Shown here in pieces: positions 11,510 to 24,800 of a stretch of DNA of 64,000 nucleotides (the stretch's first letter is position 1; each line of letters starts with the position of its first letter). Source of the DNA: Ornithodoros turicata (Eukaryota > Arthropoda > Arachnida > Ixodida > Argasidae). Under the pieces are notes generated by a model. It was not told the origin of the DNA. It saw only the letters and a program-made list of their open reading frames with translations, and searched no databases. The translations under genes and the position numbers were made by a program. Where the stretch lies: the NCBI RefSeq assembly GCF_037126465.1, contig NC_088203.1, positions 91,078,668 through 91,142,667 of the forward strand, read 5' to 3'.

Positions 11510-14500
11510 CATTAAGGAGTGCGGGGGGGGGGGGCGATGCTGAGAAAATCCCCGCTCGCATTTAACGGACTGACTACGATCAGAGAAAGTTAAGTACCCG
11601 CAAATAGAGACATACACAGCACGGATATCATGCTAAAAATAAATTTCAAGGTCCTCGCCCGAGCAACCGTTCATCATGCGATTCATGACGACGATTCACG
11701 ACGGTTCAGAGTCCGCTTCTCATTGGTCCACCGCGACAGCGGTCGCGAACCGTTTGGTCAAGTGGAATCGATTCACTATATAACTATAGCTTCTGGAGTT
11801 CCGGTGACAGCAGCTTAACCGAAGGCCAGCTCGTGCAACGACACATACCCTGTTTCTCGACAATAAATGCTTCCCCAATTTCCCTGGAAATTCGTTTACT
11901 AAATGATGCTTCCGCTGTGGTACTAAAAAGACAACTCGTCGACAGGCATCGTGTCAGATATCATGGATACGTATCGTAACAACCCTCTCTTGCAACGTTT
12001 GTTCAATTATTATAGTGAGCTCTACCTAGGATTCCGCGATTTCCGGTTTTATTTCAGGCCGGATTCGACGTATGGTTTTCGGTGTTTATCTATTTTCATA
12101 ATATCGGCGTTTTTCGGTGACTTTTCTGACGTGTGCATGGTTTACCATGCAGTTATCGGCAATCGCCGATATTATTGCACTGACTGATACTATTGCACTG
12201 ACTGATATTATTGACTTATTGCAGCGCTTAATCCCCCTAATATTTCCTCAGACATTCATTTGTATTTGGTTCTTTTCGGTTTTCGGTTTCTGGCCAGTGG
12301 CGGAACTAGAATTTCTCGCAGGAAAGGTTTTCACGGTAGACTAGAGATATCCATGGCTAGCTCACAAACGATGATGAACGTCCATCGCGCATGTTCTGCT
12401 CAGGACAGGATGTTTTTTATTGATTTTCCGCGCTGGTACCAAACCTCACACTCTGACTCAGAGATATTTCACCTCCACTGAATTTCACTATAGAAGGAAC
12501 CAACCGCGTGAGAGAGAAACTATATATTGCGTGGCAGGTGCTTGCAAACACATTTATGAAATAAAACACGTCACCCCTATTCATATACAACGTGCGTGCG
12601 AATGCTTTTCATCCTCTTCTAGTCTTGTTCCTCAGTTTCATCATTCACTCATGTTTCTCGGAAGTAAAGCTCGAGAGTGCCACGCACGTGATAAAAACAA
12701 AGATAAGACGGGAGGTCGATCAACGGTTCTCTAAGCAAACCGCATGCTTCATTGAAAGCAGGATCCATTGCCTATGTACATTTTGGATTCCAGCTAAATC
12801 GCCTATCATTTACCGCCGGTGTTATCGAGCAAGCAGAAACTCTCCACAAATAAGAACAAAGTCTATACGTGTTCCGATCATCTGTCACAGTCGTGTCAGC
12901 ACGACACGCGTCTGCTAAAATGTGACCGTTATACCGGGTCATCACTATATACTATACGGTCAACAATCGCGCGACCATTATCTACTGTGACATGTCGAGA
13001 GCATCCGCAAAGTTCAGCGAAACACTTGCTGTTTGGAGTGGTCGGTACTGCGGTGGTTCTACGTATTCGGATTTTATTCTTTTTTTGCGTAATCGGAAGG
13101 TGTGTATGTGTTTTCGCAATTACTATTTTCCGAGAATTCGGAGTTTTAGGTTTTCGTCGTTTATTTTTACAGTTCTGTCAATATCCGAAATTTGGAGAAT
13201 TATATATAATATGGAGAAAATTACACTTACGAAACGACACCGATACGCGCAACAACAACAGATAAATTAATGATGATGAAAGGGGAAATTCGCCACTCGC
13301 AACAAGAATGAGAAACTGCCTCGCAAAAACGCTTTCTCTTATGGGGCAGAGCTTGCGCAAACAGTGACTTCTGTGCCACGATCACTTAACGGCGTGCACA
13401 TCTCGAAATACGGATATTCCTTGACGAAGTCGCAAGACAGCTTTCGCTTGCGTCCCATGTTACAGTCTCCGTTGCAACAATCAGCTGCACCTTTCAAGAA
13501 GACAATTGGTCTGTCATCCGTGCTCCTTCATCCACTTTGAGAAAGTGGCGAAGCAGTGGATCATTCAGCACGAGGGGGATCGAAGCACGAGGGGGGGGGG
13601 GGCGCAACAAATGTGGGAGGGTCATTATTAGAGTTACGCCATGGCAGCTTATGTATCGTATCATTACCGACATGTCATTACAGCTGAAATAGCATCCCCC
13701 CCCCCCCACTGTAGGGGGTGTCGCCAAACATTTAAGGGGAGGGGGGTGTATCCGTGTATGGTGTGTCTGAATATATATAACCGAACGAATGGGTCCACGG
13801 AAGAAACCGTACGTGCGCTTCACCTTCAAATGCGACTCCCTTATTTGGAAGAGGAGCCAATGAGGTCGCTCTACAGGCAATAGGGGAAAGGAGAGAGAAG
13901 AAACTGAGGAGCTGCGCAGACGGCTGACCAACCTGCATCCTGGGCAATGGCCGGCATGACCTTAAAATATCCTCATGCCGAATAGTCTCTAAATAGAGTG
14001 CCCTATATACGGTGACTCCAATGTCGAGATGCATCCATAATATAATAAACAAAAATATGTAAACCGAAATCAGTTAATTACTGCAACAAATGACTCGCTT
14101 CGCTGGCAGATTTTTCTCTAAAAGGTGTCCACTGAAGGTCTCAAAAGGGGTAGTACCCATTTTAATGCCGACAGCGCCCTGCTTTAGAAGCTATGTTTTT
14201 TTTACGAAACTCATTTGAATTTTCACTTAAATAATGAGCGCCTCCCACTCATTCACGGGGTGCGCAGCTTGTAGGTGGTATCGGACAGATACTTGTAAAA
14301 AGAAATTTCGTCGATTGGCGCTTCCGTTCGCGAATTATTTTGCACGGGGATTTAACTGAGACACCCTGCATAAGCAAGGATGGAGTTCACCCGGATTACA
14401 TAAACGCTTTTTGCATTGTCTAGTGAAAGACTGATAGACTGATAAAAAGACTACAAGCCAAGAGAGCAAGCCTTCCTTGTCGCAGGGGCTGATACGCCTG

Positions 14501-15700
14501 ATGCGAGGCAGTCTCAATACAAAGGGAAACATGAGAGAGCTGATGTTCTGAGGCAGGGACAACATAGAAAGGACCTCCGTTAACCAGTCATCAGGACACG
14601 GCGCTTTTCGTGCTGAGCTCTTGGGTTACTGGAATCCCCAAACTGAGGAGTTCTTCGGATAAATCCGAATTGTTTCAAATTTTACAGACGTATGTCTTCC
14701 GAAGTTTTTTCGGATTAATCCGGGAACCGTCGACATAAAACACGAAATTCTACGGAAGTAAGCATAAAATTTATGACTGAATTTTTGGAAACGCGTAGCA
14801 GTATTAATGATAATGATAATAATAATAATAGTGGTAATAATAGCTAGGTACTTCTTTGTCCTCCAGGAACGTCATTTCGATCGTGATTGAAGACTTGGAG
14901 AGTTCATCGATAAAGTTTGGGAAAAAAGACGTCTCAATTATTGCAACAACTGCTAGCATTGTGTCAAGCACTAATTGTAAATGCGGCATAACTTCCCTGA
15001 CACGTGATACCTTGGATAGACATCACTTCATTATCAAAACCGAAAATATAAACCGTATAACTCACGCGCAATGACATCCACCACGACGGAGACCTACGCC
15101 CAAGTCACTGCGGACTCAACATAAATACCTCCCCCTGATCTCAATGTACACTGGAACTTAACCAAATTCATTTCAAGTTCACCAAACAATACAAAGTGAC
15201 GAAAGTGCTGCAAATTCGCAGCCAAATTCTAAGGTATTTCCTTCCCAACCCACACATACACCTCTGTGGACAATGAAGAGTAAACAACGGTTAACTACCT
15301 CGTGGTCCATTTCCTCAACAGTCCACCATAAGAGGAACTGCTTGTCAACTTGGCGGCTCTCGTCCAAGACAGACACGACGCGCTCAACATTTTCGCGCGT
15401 TCTGCAAACACCTTCCTTCTAAAACGAAAAACACCGTGTTTCTGCGACTTCAGAACCAAAACATGGCATCAAACGTGACTCGAAGGAGGGATGTGTTTGC
15501 CATCTTTATTTCGCCGCGGGTGCTCGCGTTATCTCCCCGTCTGCTCTCCGCTCTCCGTTTCCAAAGGCCGGATAGCGAGAAAGACGGAGGGGAGCGTTTT
15601 TCCCTTTCCGAGTAGTGTCGTCTGCTACTCAGGGCTCCCCTCCCTGTAGAGAGAAAGGCGCGAATCGGTTTTCTACTGGGCCCCGCGGAATTTTGAGCAC
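11510..15700. other. Non-coding stretch upstream of BHMT
   Basis: AT-rich (11.9-13.3 kb), with G and C homopolymers (13585-13596, 13697-13708), one copy of the three-copy repeat and an (AAT)n tract (14800-14845). No splice-consistent coding sequence was found. From about 15520 the sequence turns GC-rich, ahead of the proposed BHMT promoter. Confidence 0.4.
13838..13936 (+). repeat. Three-copy short repeat with CCAATGAGGTCGCTC, copy 1
   Basis: CCCTTATTTGGAAGAGGAGC, then CCAATGAGGTCGCTCTA, GCAATAGGGG and GAGCTGCGCAGA. The other copies are at 18434-18525 and 33633-33722, all on the plus strand. Confidence 0.75.
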
Positions 15701-15747
15701 AAAATCCGGGTACCTCCCTTTAATATACAGCCCCGGGTGCAGAGACG

Positions 15748-15754
15748 TATATAA
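15748..15754 (+). promoter_or_regulatory. Candidate TATA box of BHMT
   Basis: TATATAA lies about 75 bases upstream of the ATG that abuts the first BHMT donor. It would place transcription start near 15778-15785 and leave a 5' UTR of about 45 bases. It follows a GC-rich stretch (15520-15690). It is a position-based inference, and its value depends on the ATG-only exon being real. Confidence 0.45.
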
Positions 15755-15826
15755 TGGTAGGAAACCGCTCCGAGGAACTACATCGGGGACTCCTCCACAA
15801 GAGTGCTGATCGTCGAGAAGAGAACC

Positions 15827-18800
15827 ATGGTGAGTGAGTGCTTGACCTGTTGCTTCGTTTTCACGGTGCAAACTCCAGTGTTTGCGGGATTGTGTGCACG
15901 GTCGGCATTTTTGCCTGCGCTACGGCAAGCCGACGCGTGGGGTTGGTTGACGTGTAGTGAATACGAAAATCGCGGGCGTTCATAGAAAGAAGGAAGCACC
16001 GTTTCCCGCTCTCTGCAGAGGCCGACAAAGAGGTGTTCCATTCACTTGTTTCGAAGCGGAGCCTTTGTTTGTGTAGTACTTTTTTTATTACCTAAATCAA
16101 GCTCACTGCGAACTGTGCAATGACTCCTTCTTGCCCGTCTTGTTGTACGGGCAAACTGTGTCTTCGACCGGTGCTGAACAATTTATAACGATAGTTTCAT
16201 TATTATTTTGGGTTAGCGCCGCGAAGCAACTGTGCCTATGAGCGGCGTGCAGACGTGGACAGATGGGGGGAGGACAGCAGGAAGGAGTGGGAAACGGGGG
16301 AAATACGCTGCCGAAAAAAGAGAGAGAGAGAGAGAAACAGCACAGCCAGCGCGGGATTCGTACCCATATCGCCTGCCATTCCCGGCGTCGAAAGCTGTCT
16401 TCCTAAGCACTGTGCTTAATTTTGCAGGTTGAGACAGACGAGATGTTCAAAAAAATCCGTCTTCTATTGCAGTCAACAACACTATTGATGAAACAATTGC
16501 TATATGCTGACCCAGGTGGAAAATGCCTGCAATCCCAAGCGGTTTATGAAACGATTTCCACTGTTGAAACCACTTACACACAAAGTGGTTTCGAGTGAAA
16601 ATCCTTTCATAAACCACTTATTGGGATAGCAGCCATTTTTCACCTGGGGATGCCACGAAGCTCAGCGCAGAGACGACACACAAGGGTTTCCCCTAAGCTG
16701 TCGGTGACAGCTCTTACCCTCAATGAGACTGGCTCGCGCCGAGCTGGCAAAGAGCCATCGAAATATTTACCCATCACTGCGTCATATGTTCACAGCAAGG
16801 CCTACTATTTAGTAGGTCTTGGTTCACAGACAATGTGCGCAGGAGTGCATCGGGCAACGGTTGCGGCTTCGCCAGTTTCATTTTCCACGCGCGTGACAGA
16901 TCGACGAGACACAATACATTCTTACCCTCTTCTTTTCCTGGATCGGTGTTGCTTTATACTTCTATGTCGGCGGGGTTCCCCCCTACCTCCCGAAATTCTT
17001 CTCAATCCCGTGTAAGAAATTATTGGATTTTTAATATTCTCGCCACTCTGCAAGAAGAGATAAAATATCGTAGTTTTTAAGTAGCGCTCATCAAGGTCAC
17101 GTGGTCGAAAGCGCTACTAAAAAGAAGTAAAAGTCAGGAGGCGTTGGGGGGAGGGGGGTCGTGGTCATGAAGCAGCAGTCAGAAGAAGAAGAAGAATGAT
17201 GATGATTGACTAGCGTTCCATGCTGGTGGCAGCGGCAAATTTCATTATGCTCTCAGTGGCGGTGGGCTTTGATTCCGGAATCTAATTTCCACCTTCTAAC
17301 AAAATTTGAGCTCAACATTTCCAGAGGTGAGATGTTTTGTGGAAAGCAAACTTGGCGCCGAGGTGGTAATTCTCTCTTCAAAATTCCGCCTGAGAGATGA
17401 CCCCAGCATTATGATTCTTATTGGGCGAAATAATTCGGAAACGGGCCGTTACTTGGTATTCTACCAAGCGAAGAAAAACTCTGTGAGGAAAGATGTCATC
17501 GCAAACAAGCCTGACTTCTGATAGAAAGCCTTCAGAAGCTCCATCTGAGGGGAAGGTGAGAAAATTAGGCGTACAACCCTCGTATAAGCACTCTAATACA
17601 CGTTGTGTTCTAGAGCAGTATGTTTTTCTCGGCAGTCGAAAGGCGTATGCGACGCATGTGGATCAGCCGTGAGCAACTTTTTTCTTATTCATTTCTTAGC
17701 CGCTATAACAAAACCTACTGGCGTGCCGATGTAGGTTGCACACGCACCACTATGTCTCAGAGCAAAACAATAGGGATTTCTAGAATAGGGGTACTCAAGA
17801 GTTTTAGAGCTCCAAAGAGAGCCCAAAGCGTCGTTACCGTGCATTGCGCAGAGAGCTGTTTGGGTACTGCGCATGCGCACTGACGACCCTTTATGTAACC
17901 TTCTAGTAGGCAATTAAACACGAGAAGACAAACACAACACAACCCTCACAACGCCCACCTGCAAACTTCCATTGAATGATGCAGTTGAAGAAACCTTTAT
18001 TTCCCTCGAAGATCTTTCGAAGATCATTTATTTCTTTGTCTCCAAAACGCATGGGTATCCCTATACTGAAACTGCCCATCGTGCCGAAAATTCAAAGGCA
18101 ATCTGCTCGTACTCCTAGGGGTTGCTCGTTGTACGCACGTTGCACTTTCAGTACTTTCTGCTCCTTCTGTGTACATTTAGATATGCCGCTTACACAGTTT
18201 GCGGCTTCCGCGCGATAGCAGAAACCAGTTCTTGCCGGATTGAAAGATAGCTTGTATCATTTTGTGGGATGTACTAGAGAGCCTCTGGGATGCACCGAAC
18301 GCCGTTATGATTCATGTGATCATGTTTATTTTTTGTTTTTTTCCTGAGTGGCTGAGCCAGTATCGTACGGCAGTTTGTCCTTGAGAAGGGGAGCGCAGTA
18401 GGTTTGGAGAAACCACGTGAAGCGAGCTGTCACCCCCTTATTTGGAAGAGAAGCCAATGAGGTCGCTCCACGTGCAATAGGGGAGAGAGGGGAACTGGGG
18501 AGCTGCGCAGAGAGATGACCTACTTGTATATGTAATATGCAGTGATGGCCACTAACTACTTCTACAGTAGTTTAACTATAACTACTAACTACTTTGTGAC
18601 TGAGTAGTTTAACTAGTAGTTCAACTACTTTTCAGGGAAGTAGTTAAAACTACTTTTTTAACTACTGCAATGTAGTTTAACTACATCTATAACTACTTAA
18701 CGTTGTCCACCAACACCAATCCCATGTAGTGTTCTTGGACACCTAAATATGAATCACAAGCAATAATTAACTTTGGCTAAAGCTATTGCTACGGTCGTCA

Positions 18801-21800
18801 AATACAGAGCTTGCAGCGGGATTCCTTCTGTGCCTACGCGATAAACTAAGTTGCCGAATTATTTCACAGCAAATGAGGCTTCACTAGACAAGCATTAAAA
18901 GTGAAGATTTAGTACACATGCACGACACAATTGCTCTGCACCTCCGTTCTCATCAAACAAGTAGCTCAAGGTAAAAGTCGGAAGCACAATCGTGCCGTAA
19001 AGCTTGCGGCAAAATCGGAAGTAGTTGGCGCCTTCAGTAACCTAACTAGTGTAGTTAACTACTTAAAATAGCATTTTAACTAGTAGTTGCCACTACATTT
19101 CTGCAAGTAGTTGATAACTACTTTTTAACTACAATCAGGTAGTTTAACTAGTAGTTTAACTACGTGTAGTTAACTACTGGCCATCACTGGTAATATGCAT
19201 ATGTGTATTACATATATGCATATGTAATATATGCAAGCTAAATGTAACTCTGCATCTCCACCAAGCTGTGGCACTTCGAAAGCGAAGCTTTTAATAAGAA
19301 TGAAGATAGGGATGGTAATGACTAGAGTAGCGACACTGAGAGCCAGTTCTCACTTGGCGACGAACGACGCGGCGTCGTGAGCAGGCGGCGGAAATAGACG
19401 CGCATTTCCGGAGTCGGGAGAGGAGAGACGTCGAGCCAAAAAAACTGCCACGCTGACCTTCTTTCACGACGTCGGCGAGAGCTGCCGAGAACGAATGTTG
19501 GCGACCAATGAGGCTCGTGCAGATGACGTCACGCACAGCCTTTGAGCGCCTTTGAGCCACGTGACTCGGGAAAACATGGGGATGCGTCACAGGCGTCATA
19601 CTGCGGGGCGAACGAGCCAACAGCGTGTGTTTTTACAAAATAGGCTCGTAATTGAATGCACACTGCAACAACTCACGGCATGCCCACCTACAGTAACTCC
19701 GGTGTGGCAATATGTTTTCCCGAGTCACGTGACCAAATGTGACGTCACTGCACAAACCTCATTAGGTGACACGGAAAGGCCACGCCTCCTGATTTTTCGT
19801 CTGCTTTGGACGACGGAATGCCACTGTGGAGGGAACATGAAAATCGTGCGCGCTGACGGGGCGGCGGAAATGCGCCTCTACTTCCGCCGCCCGCTCACGA
19901 CGCCGCGTCGGGAAGTCGCCAAGTGAGAACTGGCCCTGAGCCACGCCGGCGAGCGAGCCCGCCATCTTGACATATTGTTCAATGCAGCAATAGACAACAC
20001 AGTGAAGACACGAAGTAGACGCCACTGCTTCGTGTCTTCACTGTGTTGTCTATTGCTGCATTCAACAATATGTCAAGATACCAACTACCCCAACTTCGTA
20101 CACTTGTACAATTTATTTCCGCCATCTTGAGTCAGGCGCGGCTGCGTCGCCCAGCAATGGGACGCAAATCTCCCCCCCCCCCCTCCGCCGGTGGGGAACA
20201 ACGCGCAGTCGAGCCAGCTTGCAATCCAGGAAACCGGTTGTGTAGTTGCCATAGGTTGTGCCTGGATGTGACTCAACATGAATGGCAAGTTCTTGGAAAG
20301 AGAAACCACGTGACACGAACGGCCTAATCGCGGACACCGACCGGAGCGGAAAAGGAGTGCGATACTCTGTGCCACTATTTAGTGACTCTAGTGATGACGC
20401 GAGGTCAGAGGCGGTGAATCAGTCTCACAGTTGATTGATTGTGGAGGAATGGTCAATACTATGTGGTCTAGACTACACACGATCGCTGAGCCCACTTTCG
20501 TTCGTTCCTGCAAATGACGTCACATGTGCGCGTGGGAACGCTCTTGCTTGGTAGAGTTCACTTTATTTATCGCGTATGTTTCTCCAGGCAAGCAGGAACC
20601 TGTTAGCTCGTCTCGGATCTGGAGGAGTTGTCATAGGTGATGGAGGGTTCGTGTTCTCCTTGGAAAAGCGAGGCTACGTCAAGGCCGGACCATGGACACC
20701 TGAAGCTGTCATCGAACATCCCGAAGCAGGTAACGAAAATGCCATGTGGTTCCTAACGACGGTGCTCATACGGAAGGCCGCTCCCATGTAGTTATATAGT
20801 TAGGGAAACTATAGGCGTAGCTGAAAACGAGAAGGAATGTTTGAAACTAATATGTTCCAGCTATGGGGGGCAGAGGACATTATAAGGGTGTTAACGACGC
20901 TCCTCCCCGATGGGATTGGATCGGAAAACGGCTCTGTCGGAAAATAACATTCCGTGAGATCCAGAGGCCTAGAGGCGCTTTGCACACGCACACATCACCT
21001 GCACACGCAACGCCCTCTTGGCTTAAAAACCCGTTTAGCGGAGGTTCCGGAGCGAGAGGGACAGGGTGGACGGACAGAGTGGCGCTCTGCAGAGCCCCAT
21101 GAGAGAGCAGAGAGAGCTCCGTGAGTTTGAACAACATTAGTGGGTTTAGTGCATCGTATAAGCTGTCGCTTTTGCGTGTGATGCATTAAAACTCTATATT
21201 AGTGACTTTTAGTATATCGTACGCGCATTGCGCAGAACCATCACGCTATCCCTTACGTACGCAAAGGCGACAACCATACGTTAGGGATAGCGTAGTAGTT
21301 CTGCGCAATGCACAAAGCCCTGCTTGTGTCATGCGCGTGTGCAGAACCACCGACGCTATCCCTTACATACGCAAAGGCGACAGCGTACGATATGCTAGAA
21401 CTCATTACTATCTCTCATGGCACGCTATCTTTCATGACATATCTTTCATGGCGCGCTGCGCTCTGTGGGCTTTTGTAGTTAATGCGGAAGCGACTTTAGC
21501 CACAGAATAACTTTCAGACGAAGGATGGTGGCACTGCTTACATTGCTTGGGACTATGACTGTCATGGATGTCCTGAAAAGCCGATTCGTCTCCACCTGCT
21601 ATTTCTGATTAAAAACAACTTTTTTTTATTCGTTCTAGTTCGCCAACTTCACCGTGAGTTTCTCCGAGCTGGCTCCGACGTGATGCAAGCATTCACCTTC
21701 TACGCCAGCGACGACAAGCTTATCAACAGGGGCAACGAAGCAGGACGCAAATTTACGGTACGTACGCTGCCAATTCATCCTACGGGCGTGGTATAACTGA

Positions 21801-24800
21801 CTTCTTATTACGTTACCCAAATAACCGCAAAACGAAACGGACGTCCTGCTAGCTTGTGGTAGCAGTAGTCCAACATCCTTGTAGGACCGGACGGACAGGT
21901 GTCATTGTGCACACCAGAATATTCGACACTAGACGACCCTCTGAAGCCCCTTTACAGAATTGGGGTAGCATCTTTAGTATTATACGTACTCTTCGACCAG
22001 GGTGAAGACATCAATGTGGCTGCTTGCAAGATCGCCAAGGAAGTAGCTTCGGAAGGAACTGCTCTAGTGGCCGGAGGAGTTTCTCAGACCCCAGCCTTTC
22101 TCAGTGGAAGATCGAAGGCACAAGTACAGGAGGAATTCCGAAAGCAAGTCAGGGTGTTCATCGAAAACCAACTGGACTTCCTCGTCTGCGAGGTAAGGGT
22201 TTCCACAAACAAAAAACAAAAGAAAGAAAGAAAAAAGAAAAGAGGGAGAGAGAGAATGGAGCAGCTACGAAACTCGACGTGAAATTTGCACTTCGTTCCA
22301 ATAATAATAATAGAAAAAAGTGCATGCGCCGCTTCAATAGACCTCTCCCTGTTTGTAAACAAATGACATCATAGTGTTCGACAGCGCCACCAATTTGGTA
22401 GAGTTGAACTACGACCGAAGCTAGGGGGAAGGGGGGGGGGCGAACAAGGTCGCGCCCGAAAGCCACAGCCCTAAGGGGGATCACGATTACCTTCGGTCCT
22501 ACTTTTCCTTCAATAGGACGCAGCGAACAAGTGTCCATTCGTGGAACCCAGCCCTCCCCTTCCGATTTGTTTGGGTTTCAGTTTGTCTACTAACGTCAGG
22601 ATGACGTTTATCGGGTAGAGGTGTATTCTGTCAGTTTATAAAAATTGTCTCTGAAGGGCCCACTTGTTCCACAGAAATACGCGAAAGCACTTTCTTATTG
22701 TCCTCTTCGCAGTACTTTGAGCACGTAGAAGAGATTGAAATAGCGATCAAGGTTTGCAAAGAAACTCCCCTGCCTATCGTTGCAACCATGTGCATCGGAC
22801 CTGAAGGAGATCTGCACGGGGTGTCCGCTGGGGAATGTGCAGTCCGTATGGTCAAAGCCGGTGAGTATTTCCTTTGAATTTGCTATAGCGCTCATATGCA
22901 CTAGTGTTTGTTCGGTGGGAAGAGGACGAATTGAAGAGGGCATAGGGTCGTGGAGCGGATCGACGGTTGTACTCGCAGTACTCGCGCCTCCGCGAATCTG
23001 TCCGGACGCCTCTTTGCATCAAAGAATGGCCAACTGTGGTTGCAGATTACTGCATGACGGAAAGACCGCGAACGACGCGTGGCCCAGAAACAAACGGCCC
23101 GCGGTAGGTGCCGTTCGTTGTTCATGCGTGGGCAGGGGAACTGTCCGATGGCAGGAAAGCTTTAAAAAAAATATGGCTATCATGAATGCTGAGCTATACA
23201 GGAACCAAACTTCGCTGATTCAGCGCAGTGAATCACATGTCACCTCGACAGGGGCCGGACACTAACGCAATGGAAGTTTAACATTTTCTCGCATTTACGA
23301 GTACAATATACAGGGTGTTTCTCCCAACGTGATAAAAAATTCTAACTGGCGACGTACTCGCCGGAGGATTGTGGGACTTTCGGCATTTACCTTCTGGAAA
23401 CTTTTGCCACCATTGAGGAAGGCTTTGGACAATTTTTAATTGCGGGAAATTTATTTTTTTCAATCGAACTTCGAAAATTGCCAAGCGAACCTCGCTTTTT
23501 TTTTTTTACAGAAAAATGAAGTCCTCCACGGATAACCACAGACCCAACAAAAACTATGCACAGTATCGCAACAGAAATAGTCGAAAAAAATTAGTAAAAA
23601 TTACGCTTTAGCTCAGTCTGGTCGATTGTAACAAAGAAGAGCCCACTGAAGATGTGGGGAGAGGCGGAAGTGTTCCAGCCTCTTGCTTTACCTTTCTTTC
23701 CCTCGCTTTGACCGATGCTGGTGACAACCGTCTTATCCCAAAGAAGGCAAAACAAATGAAGGCGGGGACACTTCCTCCTCTAGACACACATTTCGGGCGC
23801 GCTTCTTTGCGAAAATCAAGCAGGCGGGGCTAAAGTGTAATTTTTACTAATTTTTTCTACTATTTCTGTTGCGATACTGTGCATAGTTTTTGTTGGCTCT
23901 GCGGTTATCCGTGGAGGACTTCATACTTCTATTTTTTTAAAATAAAAAAGGGGAGGTTCGCTTGGCAATTTTCGAAGTTTAATTGACAAAAATAAATTTC
24001 CCCCAATTAAAAATTGTCCAAAGCCTTCCTCAACATTGGCAAAATTTTCCAGAAGCTAATTGCCGAAAGTCCCACAATCCTCCGGCGAATATGTCGCCAG
24101 TTAGAATGTTTTATCGCTTTAGATGAAACACCCCGTATATCACAAAAGTTTGCATTGAAAAGTCATTCGTGTTGAAGCGTCATCACAATGTGTGCTCGAC
24201 GTCACGCATTTCAGGTGCCCACGTGGTTGGTGTGAACTGCCACTTCGACCCGTTCGTCGTCCTGGAGACTGTGAAGCTGATGATCGACGCAGTGAACGCG
24301 AGTGGTTTGAAGGCGCACTTTATCACTCAGCCTCTGGCTTATCACACACCGGACGCTGGAAAACAAGGCTTCATTGACCTTCCAGAGTTCCCATTCGGTG
24401 AGCCCTTTCTTGGAGTCAATTTTGTGTGTTAAGGTATGCAGTTGATAGACTTTGTAGTAATTTCTTATTTGCTCCAGACCTACTCAAAAAAAAAAAAAAA
24501 AAAAGAAATTGGTTTGTGCAGAAATACCGCATTGTTTCTAATATCGCAATCGCGGCCTCGAGTTTAAAGGGGCACTGAAGTGGAAAGCGTTTCTCCTCGC
24601 TTAATACAAGATGCCGTTGCATCGACAGCGATACAAATAACAAAAGGAACGGGATCCCGTTCCTTTTGTATCGCTGTCGACGTAACGGCATCTTGTGTTA
24701 AGTGAGGAGAAATTTCTGCACTTTAGTGTCCTTTTAAATATCTTTATGCGGACACCTTTTGGCAGTGCCTTTCAAAGTGGTTAATCTATTTCACAGCAAC

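Noticed and set aside
20576..20587. BHMT translation start at the in-frame ATG at 20576
   Set aside because: The ATG overlaps a polypyrimidine tract and ends in CAG at a good acceptor. The upstream ATG-GTGAGT exon joins in frame. Kept only as the alternative.
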